A DNA stretch of 64,000 bases from Actinospineispora acaciae DSM 45401 (GTDB taxonomy: Bacteria; Actinomycetota; Actinomycetes; Mycobacteriales; Pseudonocardiaceae). The notes under the pieces are model-generated. The model made no database searches, had not been told where the DNA came from, and saw nothing but the letters and a program-made list of their open reading frames with translations. Both the position numbers and the translations under genes were made by a program. Of this stretch, positions 34,525 to 43,089 are shown piece by piece (within the stretch, counting starts at the first letter, position 1; each line of letters starts with the position of its first letter). The DNA is taken from contig NZ_JIAI01000002.1 of assembly GCF_000620785.1 (NCBI RefSeq), positions 1,308,177-1,372,176 of the forward strand. The letters are read 5' to 3'.

Positions 34525-34824
34525 GACGACCTCCCTCGGACCTCGATCTTGGACGGGGACAACGTGACCACGGCCGATCCGGGCCGTCAACGCGGTATCG
34601 GACGACGCGATCACGCCGAAACTCGCGGGTCGACCGGCCGCCCACCGGTTCACCGGCCGCAGACGGCGGCGGTTCGGTAGCCGACCATCGAATCAGCGGC
34701 GCATGGATGAATTCGTTGGTTTCAAGTTTGTTTGTAACAATCTGACCAACGAATCATCTGTTGACGGAGATTCAGGCCACTCGTATGTTTCGCCCCGTTG
34801 CGTCGATCGCAAGGAGGCGCTCGA
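34525..34824. promoter_or_regulatory. 300-bp divergent region: promoter and nested palindrome
   Basis: Rightward promoter TTGACG (34761-34766), 17 nt, TATGTT (34784-34789), before the permease gene. Just upstream is an inverted repeat, ATTCGTTGGT (34711-34720) and ACCAACGAAT (34745-34754), enclosing a second palindrome TTGTT-TGT-AACAA (34728-34740). The position directly before -35 suits an activator. The leftward half (34525-34700) shows no distinctive element apart from the ribosome site of the deiminase gene. Confidence 0.6.
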
Positions 34825-36255
34825 ATGGCCGACGAGCCACGGCTGGAGGCCGGCACGATCGGGCTGCGGCACGCGCTGAGCCAGGGGTTCATCGCCAACG
34901 GGCCGCTGGCCTCGGTGACGGTGGCGGTGACCGGCGCGGCGGTGTTCGGCCTCGGCGCGCTGCCGTTGGCGTTCGTGCTCGGCTCGGTGCTGATCCTGTT
35001 CAGCGTCAACACGCTCTACCAGTTCTCCCGGCACGTGCTCAGCGCGGGCGGGATCTACGCGTTCACCCGGGCCGGGTTCGGCGAGCGGTCCGGGTTCGCC
35101 ACCGGGATCACCTACGGGCTGTCCAACCTGCTGCTGGTCGTCGGCAACGCCATGATCGCGCCGAGGCTGGTGGAGTTCGCCATGGCCAGTGCCGGGGTGG
35201 CGGTGCCGGCGGGCGTTCCGGTCGCGGTCGCGCTGGTCACCGTCCTGGTGCCGTACGGCATCACCTGCCTGCGGCTGCGGCCGTCGCTGGACTACGGCAT
35301 CGTCACCGCGCTGCTCGAGGTGCTCGCCGTGGTCGTGCTGTCGGTGGTGTTCGTCGTCGGGGCCGGGTCCGCGAACACGGTCGCGGTGTTCGACCCCGCC
35401 AACGCGCTGGACGGCTGGTCCGGGCTGGCCACCGGCATGGTGCTGGCCTCGGTGGCGCTGGGCGGCTCGGACAACGTGGTGGCGCTCGGCGAGGAGAGCA
35501 GGGCGCCGGCGCGCACCATCAAGCGCGGCGTGCTGGCCGTGCAGCTGTGGGTGATCGGGATCTACCTGCTCGCGTCGTATGCGCTGACCATCGGCTGGGG
35601 GCCGTCGAAGATGGCCTCGTTCGCGGAGTCCGGCAGCCCGCTGCTGGTGCTGGTGGAGCGGGCGGCCGGGCCGTGGCCGGTGGCCCTGATCATGCTCTTG
35701 GCGCTGAACAGCATCGTCGGCGTGAACGTAGCAGTGAACATCAGCACCGCGCGGCTGATCTTCGACACGGCCCGGCGGGGGCTCACGCCCGAGCGCCTGG
35801 CCGCCGTGCACGCCCGGCACCGCACGCCGGTCGCGGCGCTGACGGTGGCCGTCCTCGTGCAGCTGGCCGTGCTGCTCGTAGCGACCGCCGCCTGGGGGCT
35901 GACCACCGGGTTCGTCGTGGTGGTCGCCGCGGGGGGCGCCGGGTTCGTGCTCGTCCAACTGGTCAACACCGCGGCGCTGATCTCGTTCGCCCGCCGGCAC
36001 GACCTGTTCGGAATCTGGTACCGGGGCGTGCCGGCCGCCGGCTGCGTGCTCACCGTCTACCTGCTCTACACCAGCGTGGTGCCGCTGGAGCTGCCGAGGA
36101 GCATCGGTGTGATCGCCATGCTCGCCGTGTTCGCCGGCTGCGCAGGGTGGGCCTCCTTGGTTGCACGTTCAAATCCGACGACCGAAAGGGACGGTGTGCA
36201 TGGACGACCACGCCAAGCGTCACGCCTGGGACTGGATAGAGAACCACCGGCCTGA
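34825..36255 (+). CDS. APC superfamily permease of the urease-like operon
   Basis: 476 aa, about twelve membrane helices. After a short tail comes GLRHALSQGFIANGPLASVTV, then AGGIYAFTRAGFGERSGF and SVALGGSDNVVALGEESRAP, which matches the APC motif after helix 6. The ATG at 34825 follows AAGGAGG at 7 nt, a very strong site. It is the first gene of an operon with an M20-type hydrolase and urease-like subunits, so it probably imports their nitrogenous substrate. The gene overlaps the next by 56 bp, an unusually long overlap. Confidence 0.88.
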   Translation: MADEPRLEAGTIGLRHALSQGFIANGPLASVTVAVTGAAVFGLGALPLAFVLGSVLILFSVNTLYQFSRHVLSAGGIYAFTRAGFGERSGFATGITYGLSNLLLVVGNAMIAPRLVEFAMASAGVAVPAGVPVAVALVTVLVPYGITCLRLRPSLDYGIVTALLEVLAVVVLSVVFVVGAGSANTVAVFDPANALDGWSGLATGMVLASVALGGSDNVVALGEESRAPARTIKRGVLAVQLWVIGIYLLASYALTIGWGPSKMASFAESGSPLLVLVERAAGPWPVALIMLLALNSIVGVNVAVNISTARLIFDTARRGLTPERLAAVHARHRTPVAALTVAVLVQLAVLLVATAAWGLTTGFVVVVAAGGAGFVLVQLVNTAALISFARRHDLFGIWYRGVPAAGCVLTVYLLYTSVVPLELPRSIGVIAMLAVFAGCAGWASLVARSNPTTERDGVHGRPRQASRLGLDREPPA

Positions 36256-37756
36256 CCTGTCGGGCTGGCACACCACCATCTGGGAGTTCGCCGAGCCGGC
36301 ATGGCGCGAGTACCGCTCCGCCGCCTGGTACGTCGACCGGCTGCGCGGCGCCGGGTTCGACGTGGAGGTCGGCAGCGGCGGCATGCCCACGGCGTTCGCG
36401 GCGAGCTGGAGCAACGGGCCGGGGCCGACCGTGCTGACCTACGCCGAGTACGACGCCGTGCCCGGCAACTGCCAGGCCGCCGCGACCAGCCCCGGCCCGC
36501 GCCCCGGGCTGAGCCGGTTCGCGCCCGGGCACACCGACCCGCACTCCGCGCTGGGCATCAGCACCCTCGGCGGGCTGCTCGCCGCCCAGCACGCCATGCG
36601 CGAGCACGGCATCGGCGGCACGCTGCGCTACACCGGCGAGCCGGCGGAGAAGGTGCAGGGCTCGAAGGTGGTGCACGGCCTGCGCGGCTACTACGACGTG
36701 GACGCGATCGTCAGCTACCACCCGTACTACTCGCTGCCGATGTGCAACACCGCCCGCTGGGACACCCACTGCGGCGCGTACTACAGCAAGATCTTTACCT
36801 TCCGCAGCGACCACCCGGAGACCTGGGCCGACGCCGGCACCCCGATCCCGTCGGTGCACTCCTCGGCGCGGGCGCCGGGCGCTAACGCCGCGCTGTTCGC
36901 GATGTACTCGCTGACCAAGTCCACGCAGGACGCGATGGCGCCGACCGTCGGCGGCTGGTCGCTGAGCGAGGCGATCCTCACCGCCGGCAACGCCACCGCC
37001 GACCACCTGCCCGCCGGCCTGGCCCAGATCCAGTACTCCTGGCGGGCGCCCACGCTGGACATCGCGGAGCGGATCCTGGCGGTGCTGGACGCGAACGCCG
37101 AGGCCGCCGCCCGCACCGCGCACTGCGACCTGCACGCCCGGTGGGTGGCGCGCAACCGCCCCGGCCTGGCCAACCACGCCATGGCCGCGCTCACCTACCG
37201 CAACCTGGCCGCCGTCGGCCCGCCCGGCTACGACGAAGCGGCCGTGGCGGTGGGCAGGGACATGCAGCGCGCGCTCGGCGTCCCGGTCACGGATAAGCCG
37301 TTCCTGCCCGACGCCGAGCGGCTGGTCGAACCGCGCGAGGCGGAGCGCCGGCTGCGCGAGCTGCTGCCGCCCTGGCAGGCCAACTCCACCTCCGACGACT
37401 ACGTGGAGATGACCTGGTACGCGCCGACCGCCCGGTTCTACGTGGCCGGCCCCGAGCTGGCCCCGACCGGTACGTCGTGCCCGGCCTGGGTCTACAACGC
37501 GCTGGGCGGCATCCCGGCCACCATCGACCCGAGCATCGTGTGCGCGGCCAAGACCACCGCCGGCGCCCTGCTCGACCTGCTGCGCGACCGGCCGGCGCTG
37601 CACGCGGCCCAGGAGGAGTTCGAGCGCCGCCGCGCGGGCGGCCCGAAGCCGCTGCTGCCGCCCGAGTTCACCGCGCCGGTGGACTACCCGTGGCCGGAGT
37701 ACGTGACCACCGAGCGCGGCCGCGACTGGTCGGTGCCGCTGAACGCGGAGGTCTGA
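36200..37756 (+). CDS. M20D (AbgB-like) amidohydrolase homologue with altered metal site
   Basis: 518 aa. The overall pattern is that of AbgB-type M20 hydrolases: GPTVLTYAEYDAVPG, GTLRYTGEPAEKVQGSK, DAIVSYHPYYSLP, and late STSDDYVEMTWYAPT with IVCAAKTTAGALLDLL. However, the usual HACGHN zinc motif is replaced by APGHTDPHSA, the PAEE pair by PAEK, and the HSW of the C-terminal part by PAW. It may bind metal differently or act on an atypical amide. The ATG at 36200 has GAAAGGGA at 8 nt. The gene overlaps the urease gamma-beta gene start (TGATG). Substrate unknown; AbgB itself cleaves aminobenzoyl-glutamate. Confidence 0.8.
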   Translation: MDDHAKRHAWDWIENHRPDLSGWHTTIWEFAEPAWREYRSAAWYVDRLRGAGFDVEVGSGGMPTAFAASWSNGPGPTVLTYAEYDAVPGNCQAAATSPGPRPGLSRFAPGHTDPHSALGISTLGGLLAAQHAMREHGIGGTLRYTGEPAEKVQGSKVVHGLRGYYDVDAIVSYHPYYSLPMCNTARWDTHCGAYYSKIFTFRSDHPETWADAGTPIPSVHSSARAPGANAALFAMYSLTKSTQDAMAPTVGGWSLSEAILTAGNATADHLPAGLAQIQYSWRAPTLDIAERILAVLDANAEAAARTAHCDLHARWVARNRPGLANHAMAALTYRNLAAVGPPGYDEAAVAVGRDMQRALGVPVTDKPFLPDAERLVEPREAERRLRELLPPWQANSTSDDYVEMTWYAPTARFYVAGPELAPTGTSCPAWVYNALGGIPATIDPSIVCAAKTTAGALLDLLRDRPALHAAQEEFERRRAGGPKPLLPPEFTAPVDYPWPEYVTTERGRDWSVPLNAEV

Positions 37757-38316
37757 TGTACCTGAGCCCGACCGACCAGGCCCGCCTCGACGTGTTCACC
37801 GTCGCCTCGCTGGCCCGCGAGCTGCTGCGGCGCGGGCTGCGGCTCAACGCCCCGGAGGCCACCGCGCTGGTCTGCGACGAGATGCACCTGGCCGCCCGCG
37901 CCGGCGCCGGCTACGACGAGACGCTGGTGGCCGGCCGCCGGGCGGTGCGCCGCGAGCAACTGCTCGACGGGGTGCCCGACCTGGTCGACGAGATACGCCT
38001 GGAAGTGCTGTTCGAGGAGGGCAGCCGGCTGCTGGTGCTGCACCGGCCGTGGTCGGGGCCTGGTGGCAGCCGTGTGGAGGGCGCCCCCGTCACGCTGAAC
38101 GGCGAGCGTCCCCGGCGGCGGCTGGCCGTCACGAACACCTCGACACGCGTGGTCAGGGTGTCCTCGCACTACCCGTTCTGGCGGACCAACCGCCGGCTGG
38201 AGTTCGACAGGGCGGCCGCGCACGGCTTCCGGCTGGACGTGCCGGCCGGGGTGTCGGTGCGCTGGACGCCCGGCCAGACCCGCGAGGTCGACCTGGTCGC
38301 GTTGGGGACGAAGTAG
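37756..38316 (+). CDS. Urease gamma-beta fusion protein (orphan urease-like system)
   Basis: 186 aa. Residues 1 to about 100 match urease gamma (MYLSPTDQARLDVFTVASLA, LNAPEATALVCDEM, LLDGVPDLVDEIRLEVLFEEG in part). The remainder matches the beta subunit (NGERPRRRLAVTNTSTRVVRV, SSHYPFWRTNRRLEFDR, GFRLDVPAG). Such fusions occur in some actinomycetes and Helicobacter. The beta motif GSHFHFFE is here SSHYPFWR, so the subunit is divergent. The ATG overlaps the M20 gene stop and the gene runs straight into the alpha-like gene. It should form the scaffold of a urease-like complex. Confidence 0.88.
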   Translation: MYLSPTDQARLDVFTVASLARELLRRGLRLNAPEATALVCDEMHLAARAGAGYDETLVAGRRAVRREQLLDGVPDLVDEIRLEVLFEEGSRLLVLHRPWSGPGGSRVEGAPVTLNGERPRRRLAVTNTSTRVVRVSSHYPFWRTNRRLEFDRAAAHGFRLDVPAGVSVRWTPGQTREVDLVALGTK

Positions 38317-40035
38317 ATGGCCGTCGAGCTGCCGCGCGACGAGTACGGGCTGCGCTACGGGCCGACCACCGGCGACCTGGTGCGCCTCGGCGACACGAAC
38401 CTGTGGGTGCGGGTGGAGGACGACCACGTCGGCTACGGCGACGAGCCGATCTGGGGGTACGCCAAGAACCTGCGCTCCCGGATGGCCCAGCACGACAACG
38501 CCACCTCGGCCAGCGAGCTGGACGTGCTGGTCGCCGGGGTGCTGTTGATCGACCCGCTGCTCGGCGTGGTCAAGACGAACATCGGCGTCAAGGACGGCCG
38601 GGTGGTCGGGATCGGGCGGGCCGGCAACCCCGACGTGCTGTCCGGCGTCGAGCTGGTCGTCGGCCCGAACACCATGCCGATCATGGGCTACGGCCTGGTC
38701 GCCACCGCCGGCGGCGTGGACAGCCACGTGCACCTGATGTCGCCCCGGCTGCTCCCGGTGGCGCTCGGCGCGGGGGTGACCACCCTGGTCACGGCCGGGT
38801 TCGAGGAGCCGCCGGCGGCGATGTCCGCGACCCTGCGCGCGTTCGAGCACCTCCCGGTCAACATCGGCCTGCAGGCCAGCTCGCGCTCCGAGGTGGCCGG
38901 CGCCACCGAGCGGGTCGTCGAGGCCGGCGCGATCGGGCTGAAGATCCACGAGGACTGGGGCGCCTACCCCGAGATCATCGACGCCACCCTGCGGCTGGCC
39001 GACCAGCACGACGTGGCCGTCGCCCTGCACACCGACGGCCTGCACGAGTCCGCCGAGCTGGAGGACACCGTCGAGGCAATCGCCGGCCGGGCCGTGCACG
39101 CCTACCACGTCGAAGGCGCCGGCGGGCACGTGCCGGACCTGATCGCGCTGGTCCGGGAGCCGAACATCATCTGCTCGTCCACCACCCCGACCATCCCGTA
39201 CGGCAGCCTCGCCCCGGTCGAGGGCACCCCGATGGTGCTGCGGGTGCACGGCGGCTGCGCGGACGCGCCCGAGGACCTGGAGCTGGCCGCCGAACGGATC
39301 CACCCCGCGACGATGGCCGCCGAGGGCCCGCTGCACGACCTCGGCGCGATCAGCATCATCAACAGCGACTCCCAGGGCATGGGCCGCATCGGCGAGACGA
39401 TCCGCCGCACCTGGCAGCTCGCGCACCTGATGAAGGCCTGGCGGGCCACCGAGGCCGGGCGCGGCTGGCCGACCCCGCCGCGCTGCCCGCGCCCGTACGC
39501 CCCGGCCGGGGCCGACGACAACGACCGGGTGCTGCGGTACCTGGCCAAGTACACCGTCGAGGCCGCGCACACCCACGGCATCGGGCACGAGGTGGGCAGC
39601 CTCGCGCCCGGCCGGCTGGCCGACGTGGTGCTCTGGCGGCCCAGCCACTTCGGGGTACGCCCCGAGCTGGTGCTCAAGGCCGGCTACCCGGCGTGGGGCG
39701 CGATCGGCGAAGGCAACGCCTCGGTCACCGCCGTCGAACCCCGCCGCTACGGCCCGCACTGGGGCGGCCACGGCCTGGCACCCGCCGCGCTGTCGGTCAC
39801 GTTCGTGTCCCAGGCCGCCATGGCCGCCGGCATCCAACGCCGCCTCGGCAGCCGCCGCCGCTTCGTGACCGTCCGCGACACCCGCACCGTGCGCCGCGAC
39901 CACCTCACCGCCAACCCGGCCACCGCCCCCATCGCCGTGGACCCCCTCGACGGCACCGTCACCCTCCACGACCGCCTGTTGGCCGCCCCGCCCACCACCC
40001 ACGTCCCGCTCAACCGCAACTACCTGCTGGGCTGA
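38317..40035 (+). CDS. Urease alpha-subunit-like protein lacking the catalytic Cys-His flap
   Basis: 572 aa, normal UreC length. Predicted nickel-site residues are all present: the HxH pair in GGVDSHVHLM, the carbamylatable Lys and next His in AIGLKIHEDWG, His in VALHTDGLHE, His in HAYHVEGAGG, and Asp in IINSDSQGMGR. The mobile flap differs: where true ureases have MVCHHLD, this protein reads MVLRVHGGC with two extra residues, so the flap Cys and the general-acid His are lost. The adjacent RIRRETIAAE is RIHPATMAAEG. It therefore probably hydrolyses another ureido or guanidino compound, or is inactive. No ureD, E, F or G gene is in the window. The start directly follows the gamma-beta stop. 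Confidence 0.88.
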   Translation: MAVELPRDEYGLRYGPTTGDLVRLGDTNLWVRVEDDHVGYGDEPIWGYAKNLRSRMAQHDNATSASELDVLVAGVLLIDPLLGVVKTNIGVKDGRVVGIGRAGNPDVLSGVELVVGPNTMPIMGYGLVATAGGVDSHVHLMSPRLLPVALGAGVTTLVTAGFEEPPAAMSATLRAFEHLPVNIGLQASSRSEVAGATERVVEAGAIGLKIHEDWGAYPEIIDATLRLADQHDVAVALHTDGLHESAELEDTVEAIAGRAVHAYHVEGAGGHVPDLIALVREPNIICSSTTPTIPYGSLAPVEGTPMVLRVHGGCADAPEDLELAAERIHPATMAAEGPLHDLGAISIINSDSQGMGRIGETIRRTWQLAHLMKAWRATEAGRGWPTPPRCPRPYAPAGADDNDRVLRYLAKYTVEAAHTHGIGHEVGSLAPGRLADVVLWRPSHFGVRPELVLKAGYPAWGAIGEGNASVTAVEPRRYGPHWGGHGLAPAALSVTFVSQAAMAAGIQRRLGSRRRFVTVRDTRTVRRDHLTANPATAPIAVDPLDGTVTLHDRLLAAPPTTHVPLNRNYLLG

Positions 40036-40047
40036 CCCCGAACGGGG
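40036..40047. terminator. Short hairpin after the urease-like operon
   Basis: CCCCG-AA-CGGGG immediately after the TGA of the urease-alpha-like gene. The stem has only 5 bp and the loop 2 nt, so termination is possible but weak. Confidence 0.3.
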
Positions 40048-40064
40048 TACCGTTCCGGAGCGTG

Positions 40065-40865
40065 GTGGACATCGACCCCGCCGAGGAGCTCGGGTCGGAC
40101 AGGTCGCATCCGGCGCGGGTGTGGAACTACTGGCTCGGCGGGACCGACAACTACCCGGCGGACCGGGCCGTCGCGGACGCCGGCGCCGAGGTGAACCCGG
40201 GGCTCCCGCTGATGGCCAGGCAGTGCCGGCGGTTCCTGGTCCGCTCGGTGCGATACCTGGCGGGAGAGGCCGGCATCCGGCAGTTCCTGGACATCGGCGC
40301 GGGCCTGCCGACGATGCGGAACACGCACGAGGTCGCCCAGGCCGTCGCGCCCGATTCGATGATCGTCTACGTGGACAACGACCCGCTGGTGCTCGCGCAC
40401 GCGCGGGACCTGCTGACCAACACCACCGACGAGGGCGTCACCACCTACCTCCACGCCGACGTCCGCGACCCCGAGCCGCTGCTCGACGACGCGCGCAACG
40501 TGCTGAACTTCGACCGGCCGGTCGCGGTGATGCTGCTGGGCATCCTCGGCCACGCCGCGCCCGAGTACGACACGATGCGGTCCCTGATCTCCCGGCTGAT
40601 GGCCGCCACCTGCCCCGGCAGCCACCTGGTGCTCGTGGACGGCGTCGAGACCGACGACCAGACGTACCTGGCCGGCGTGGAGCGGCTCCACGAGGTCGGC
40701 CACATGTACCAGCTGCGCACCGTCGGGCAGTTCCGGGCGTGCTTCGCGGGGATGGAGCTGGTGGCGCCCGGGCTGGTGCCGGTCACCCGGTGGCGGCCGG
40801 ACGACGACGAGGAGGGCGCGGACGCCCCGTGCAGCGTCTACGGCGCCGTCGGCGTCAGGCGGTGA
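40065..40865 (+). CDS. SAM-dependent methyltransferase (PF04672 type)
   Basis: 266 aa, actinomycete-specific methyltransferase family: HPARVWNYWLGGTDNYPADR near the N-terminus is its signature, followed by QFLDIGAGLPTMRNTHEVAQ (SAM-binding), IVYVDNDPLVLAHARDLL and VLNFDRPVAVMLLGILGH. Members are abundant in actinomycetes but few have a known substrate. The GTG at 40065 has GGAG at 4 nt; a GTG one codon earlier is possible. The 3' end overlaps the convergent O-methyltransferase gene by 11 bp. Confidence 0.85.
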   Translation: MDIDPAEELGSDRSHPARVWNYWLGGTDNYPADRAVADAGAEVNPGLPLMARQCRRFLVRSVRYLAGEAGIRQFLDIGAGLPTMRNTHEVAQAVAPDSMIVYVDNDPLVLAHARDLLTNTTDEGVTTYLHADVRDPEPLLDDARNVLNFDRPVAVMLLGILGHAAPEYDTMRSLISRLMAATCPGSHLVLVDGVETDDQTYLAGVERLHEVGHMYQLRTVGQFRACFAGMELVAPGLVPVTRWRPDDDEEGADAPCSVYGAVGVRR

Positions 40866-41844
40866 CCGCGAGCTCCAGCACGGTGCGCCCGTCCGACACC
40901 GGGGCGGAGCCTCGGGGCGTGAGCCCGAGGTCGGCGGCCAGGTCGGTCAGCTCCGCGATGGTCCGTTCCCGGCCGCCGAAGCACATCAGCATGAACAGGT
41001 CCACCGTGGTGTCGACGCCCTGTCCGCGCACGGCCTCGATCACCAGCACCGTGCCGTCCGGCGCGGCGGCCCGGCGGCACTCGGCGAGGATCGCGCGGGC
41101 GTGCTCGTCGTCCCAGTCGTGCAGGATGTCGCACAGCAGGTAGGCATCCGCGCCGGCGGGCAGGGGCTCGAAGAAGCTGCCGGCGACGGCGCCGGCCCGG
41201 TCGCCGAGCCCGGCCGCCGCGAACCTGTCGGCGGCGGCCTCGGCCGAGGGCGGCAGGTCCAGCACCCGTCCGCGCACGCCGGGGTGGGCGCGCAGGATCG
41301 CCTCCAGCACCATCCCGTTGCCCCCGCCGACGTCGAGGATCTCCGGGAAGCGGCCCCAGTCGAAGCGCTCGGCGATCTGCGACGCCTGCGTCTCGAACCG
41401 CCAGTTCATCTGGGCGTCGAAGGTGCGCCGCAGCTCCGGCTCGGCGTCCAGGTCGGCCCAGAACTCGCGCCCGTAGCGGCGCGGGTAGGCGGGGGCGCCG
41501 GTGGTGACCGTGCCGAGCAGCTCGACGAACGCGAGCTCGGCGCGCCCGCCGGCGGCGTTGATGTCGAGCAGGAGCCTGACCTCGTCCATCTGGGTGCCGA
41601 GGCTGGTGGGGCGGAAGCGGCCGGACCGCGCGTCGTGCTCGAACACGCCGACCGTGACCAGGTGGTCGAGCAGCCGTCCCAGCGCCGGCGCCGAGGTCCC
41701 GGTCAGGGCCGCGAGCCGCTCCGCCGTCGCCCCCGCGTTCCCCGCGTGCTCCACCAGGCCGAGCGTCGCGGCGACCCGGATGGACATGGGGGTGGCCAGG
41801 TCGGCCATGGCTCGAATCGACGGTGTTGCCGCTACAAGATCCAT
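40855..41844 (-). CDS. O-methyltransferase (PF00891 family)
   Basis: 329 aa. An N-terminal winged-helix dimerisation domain (MSIRVAATLGLVEHAG; LGRLLDHLVTVGVFEHD) precedes the SAM fold: EILDVGGGNGMVLEAILR (motif I), GRVLDLPPS, GSFFEPLPAGADAYLLCDILHDWDD with the catalytic His in LHDWDD, and DGTVLVIEAV. This is the small-molecule and polyketide tailoring type (TcmN/DmpM-like). The ATG at 41844 has a weak ribosome site. It is divergent from a cupin gene across 49 bp, so they may share control. Substrate unknown. Confidence 0.87.
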   Translation of the reverse strand: MDLVAATPSIRAMADLATPMSIRVAATLGLVEHAGNAGATAERLAALTGTSAPALGRLLDHLVTVGVFEHDARSGRFRPTSLGTQMDEVRLLLDINAAGGRAELAFVELLGTVTTGAPAYPRRYGREFWADLDAEPELRRTFDAQMNWRFETQASQIAERFDWGRFPEILDVGGGNGMVLEAILRAHPGVRGRVLDLPPSAEAAADRFAAAGLGDRAGAVAGSFFEPLPAGADAYLLCDILHDWDDEHARAILAECRRAAAPDGTVLVIEAVRGQGVDTTVDLFMLMCFGGRERTIAELTDLAADLGLTPRGSAPVSDGRTVLELAVTA

Positions 41845-41893
41845 GGTCTCAACTTATCCACGTCGATGAGCCCGCAAGAGATCGAGGAGACCG

Positions 41894-42457
41894 ATGTCCT
41901 TCCTGGCAGACGACTACCCGGAGATCCGCTACGACCGCGAGGAAGGAGAGGTCAACGCGACGTTCCGCCCGGCAGGGACCCCGCCGGACCTCACCATGCC
42001 CGGCGGCGGCGAGTACCACTACCTGTCCACGCGGCTGACCACCGACGGCCTCTTCGGGCTGTACCAGACCCGGATGGGTCCGGCGGTCGGCGGCACCAGC
42101 GTGCACTTCCACAAGACGATGTCCGAGGCGTTCTACGTGCTCGCCGGGGAGATCCACGTCTTCGACGGCGAGCGCTGGATGGACGCCGGCAAGGGCGACT
42201 ACCTCTACGTCCCGCCCGGCGGCCTGCACTCGTTCGGCAACGTCTCCGGCGAACCGGCCGAGTTCCTGATGCTGTTCGCCCCCGGCGCCGCGCGCGAGGG
42301 CTACTTCGAGGGCCTGGGCACGCTCGGGACCATGACCGAGCAGGAGCGCACGCGGTTCCTGGTCCGCCACGACAGCTGGTTCGCCGACATGGTCAAGGGC
42401 CCGGGCACGGACTCCTGGGAGGACCGCGCCGCCGCCCGCGCGTTCAAGACCCGGTAA
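41894..42457 (+). CDS. Cupin domain protein
   Basis: 187 aa. The cupin motif 1 is seen in GGTSVHFHKTMSEAFYVLAGEIHVFDG (H-x-H and Glu) and motif 2 in KGDYLYVPPGGLHSFGNVSGE (His). A short helical C-terminus follows. It may bind a metal and act as an enzyme or a sensor. The ATG at 41894 follows GAGGAG at 4 nt. Immediately downstream lies one copy of a large palindromic repeat that probably terminates its message. Confidence 0.82.
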   Translation: MSFLADDYPEIRYDREEGEVNATFRPAGTPPDLTMPGGGEYHYLSTRLTTDGLFGLYQTRMGPAVGGTSVHFHKTMSEAFYVLAGEIHVFDGERWMDAGKGDYLYVPPGGLHSFGNVSGEPAEFLMLFAPGAAREGYFEGLGTLGTMTEQERTRFLVRHDSWFADMVKGPGTDSWEDRAAARAFKTR

Positions 42458-42464
42458 AACCGCC

Positions 42465-42561
42465 CGCGAGTCGGGCGTGTCAGCACACTGAGTCGCGCGT
42501 CTGAGCACACGGACGGTGTGCTGAAACGCGCGACTCAGTGTGCCCAGACGCCCGACTCGCG
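42465..42561. repeat. Large palindromic intergenic repeat, copy 1
   Basis: Two 46-nt arms (42465-42510 and 42516-42561), five mismatches, loop GGACG. Each arm contains CGCGAGTCGGGCGT, CACACTGAGTCGCGCGT and AGCACAC. It begins 8 bp after the cupin stop. A related copy lies at 60817-60935 after nrdB. Likely a terminator hairpin and also a dispersed palindromic repeat family. Confidence 0.75.
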
Positions 42562-42618
42562 TATGAGGGACGGGTGGGCGCGCGGCGGCGGTCGGGCGAG
42601 CGTGGGTTGCGGTGGACG

Positions 42619-42632
42619 TACGATCGGTCGTA
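42619..42632. promoter_or_regulatory. Palindrome before the NTF2-like/DUF3237 pair
   Basis: TACGA-TCGG-TCGTA, 11 bp upstream of the ATG at 42643. Perfect 5-bp arms; a plausible TetR or GntR-type operator, with no adjacent regulator gene. Confidence 0.4.
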
Positions 42633-42642
42633 TTGTTTGTTT

Positions 42643-43089
42643 ATGGACGTCGATCGGATGGTTGAGTTGGTGACGGGGCTTGCCGTCGCCAAGAGCCGGC
42701 AGGACGTGCCGGCCGCGTTGAAGGTGATGCATCCGCGGATGCTGCTGGAGAACCGCGCGTTCGGGACGGCGGCGCGGGGCCTGGCCGAGAACGAGAAGGT
42801 GTTGACGCGGTTCTTCCGGTCCTTTCCCGACTATCACGTGGACCTGGAGGGCCATGCCTCCGACGGGGAGAACCTGGTCTGCTGGGGGACCGTGCGGATG
42901 ACCTGGACCGGTGACCGGTTCGGGGTGACACCGAACGGGAAGACCGCCGAGCTGCCGGTTCACATCAGGTTCACCTTCGAGGACGACCTGATCGCCAGCG
43001 AACGGTTCTTCTTCGACCTGTCCGAACTGTGCGCGCGGTCCGGCGTGTCGACCGATGCCGTACGGCGCTCGCTCAGGGGCGAAGGATGA
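42643..43089 (+). CDS. NTF2-like/SnoaL-type polyketide-cyclase family protein
   Basis: 148 aa. A SnoaL-like cone fold is suggested by the helical start (VTGLAVAKSRQDVPAALKVM), FFRSFPDYHVDLEGHASDGENLV, GKTAELPVHIRFTFEDDLIASERFFFD. The FPDYH strand resembles the ligand-contacting region of ester cyclases in this family. The ATG at 42643 has no strong ribosome site. It overlaps the DUF3237 gene by ATGA, so the proteins are coproduced. Function unknown; small-molecule hydration or cyclisation is typical. Confidence 0.78.
   Translation: MDVDRMVELVTGLAVAKSRQDVPAALKVMHPRMLLENRAFGTAARGLAENEKVLTRFFRSFPDYHVDLEGHASDGENLVCWGTVRMTWTGDRFGVTPNGKTAELPVHIRFTFEDDLIASERFFFDLSELCARSGVSTDAVRRSLRGEG

Noticed and set aside
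38317-40035. Annotation as an ordinary urease alpha subunit
   Set aside because: Flap Cys and general-acid His are replaced and there is an insertion; accessory genes are absent here. Family membership stands, canonical urease activity does not follow.
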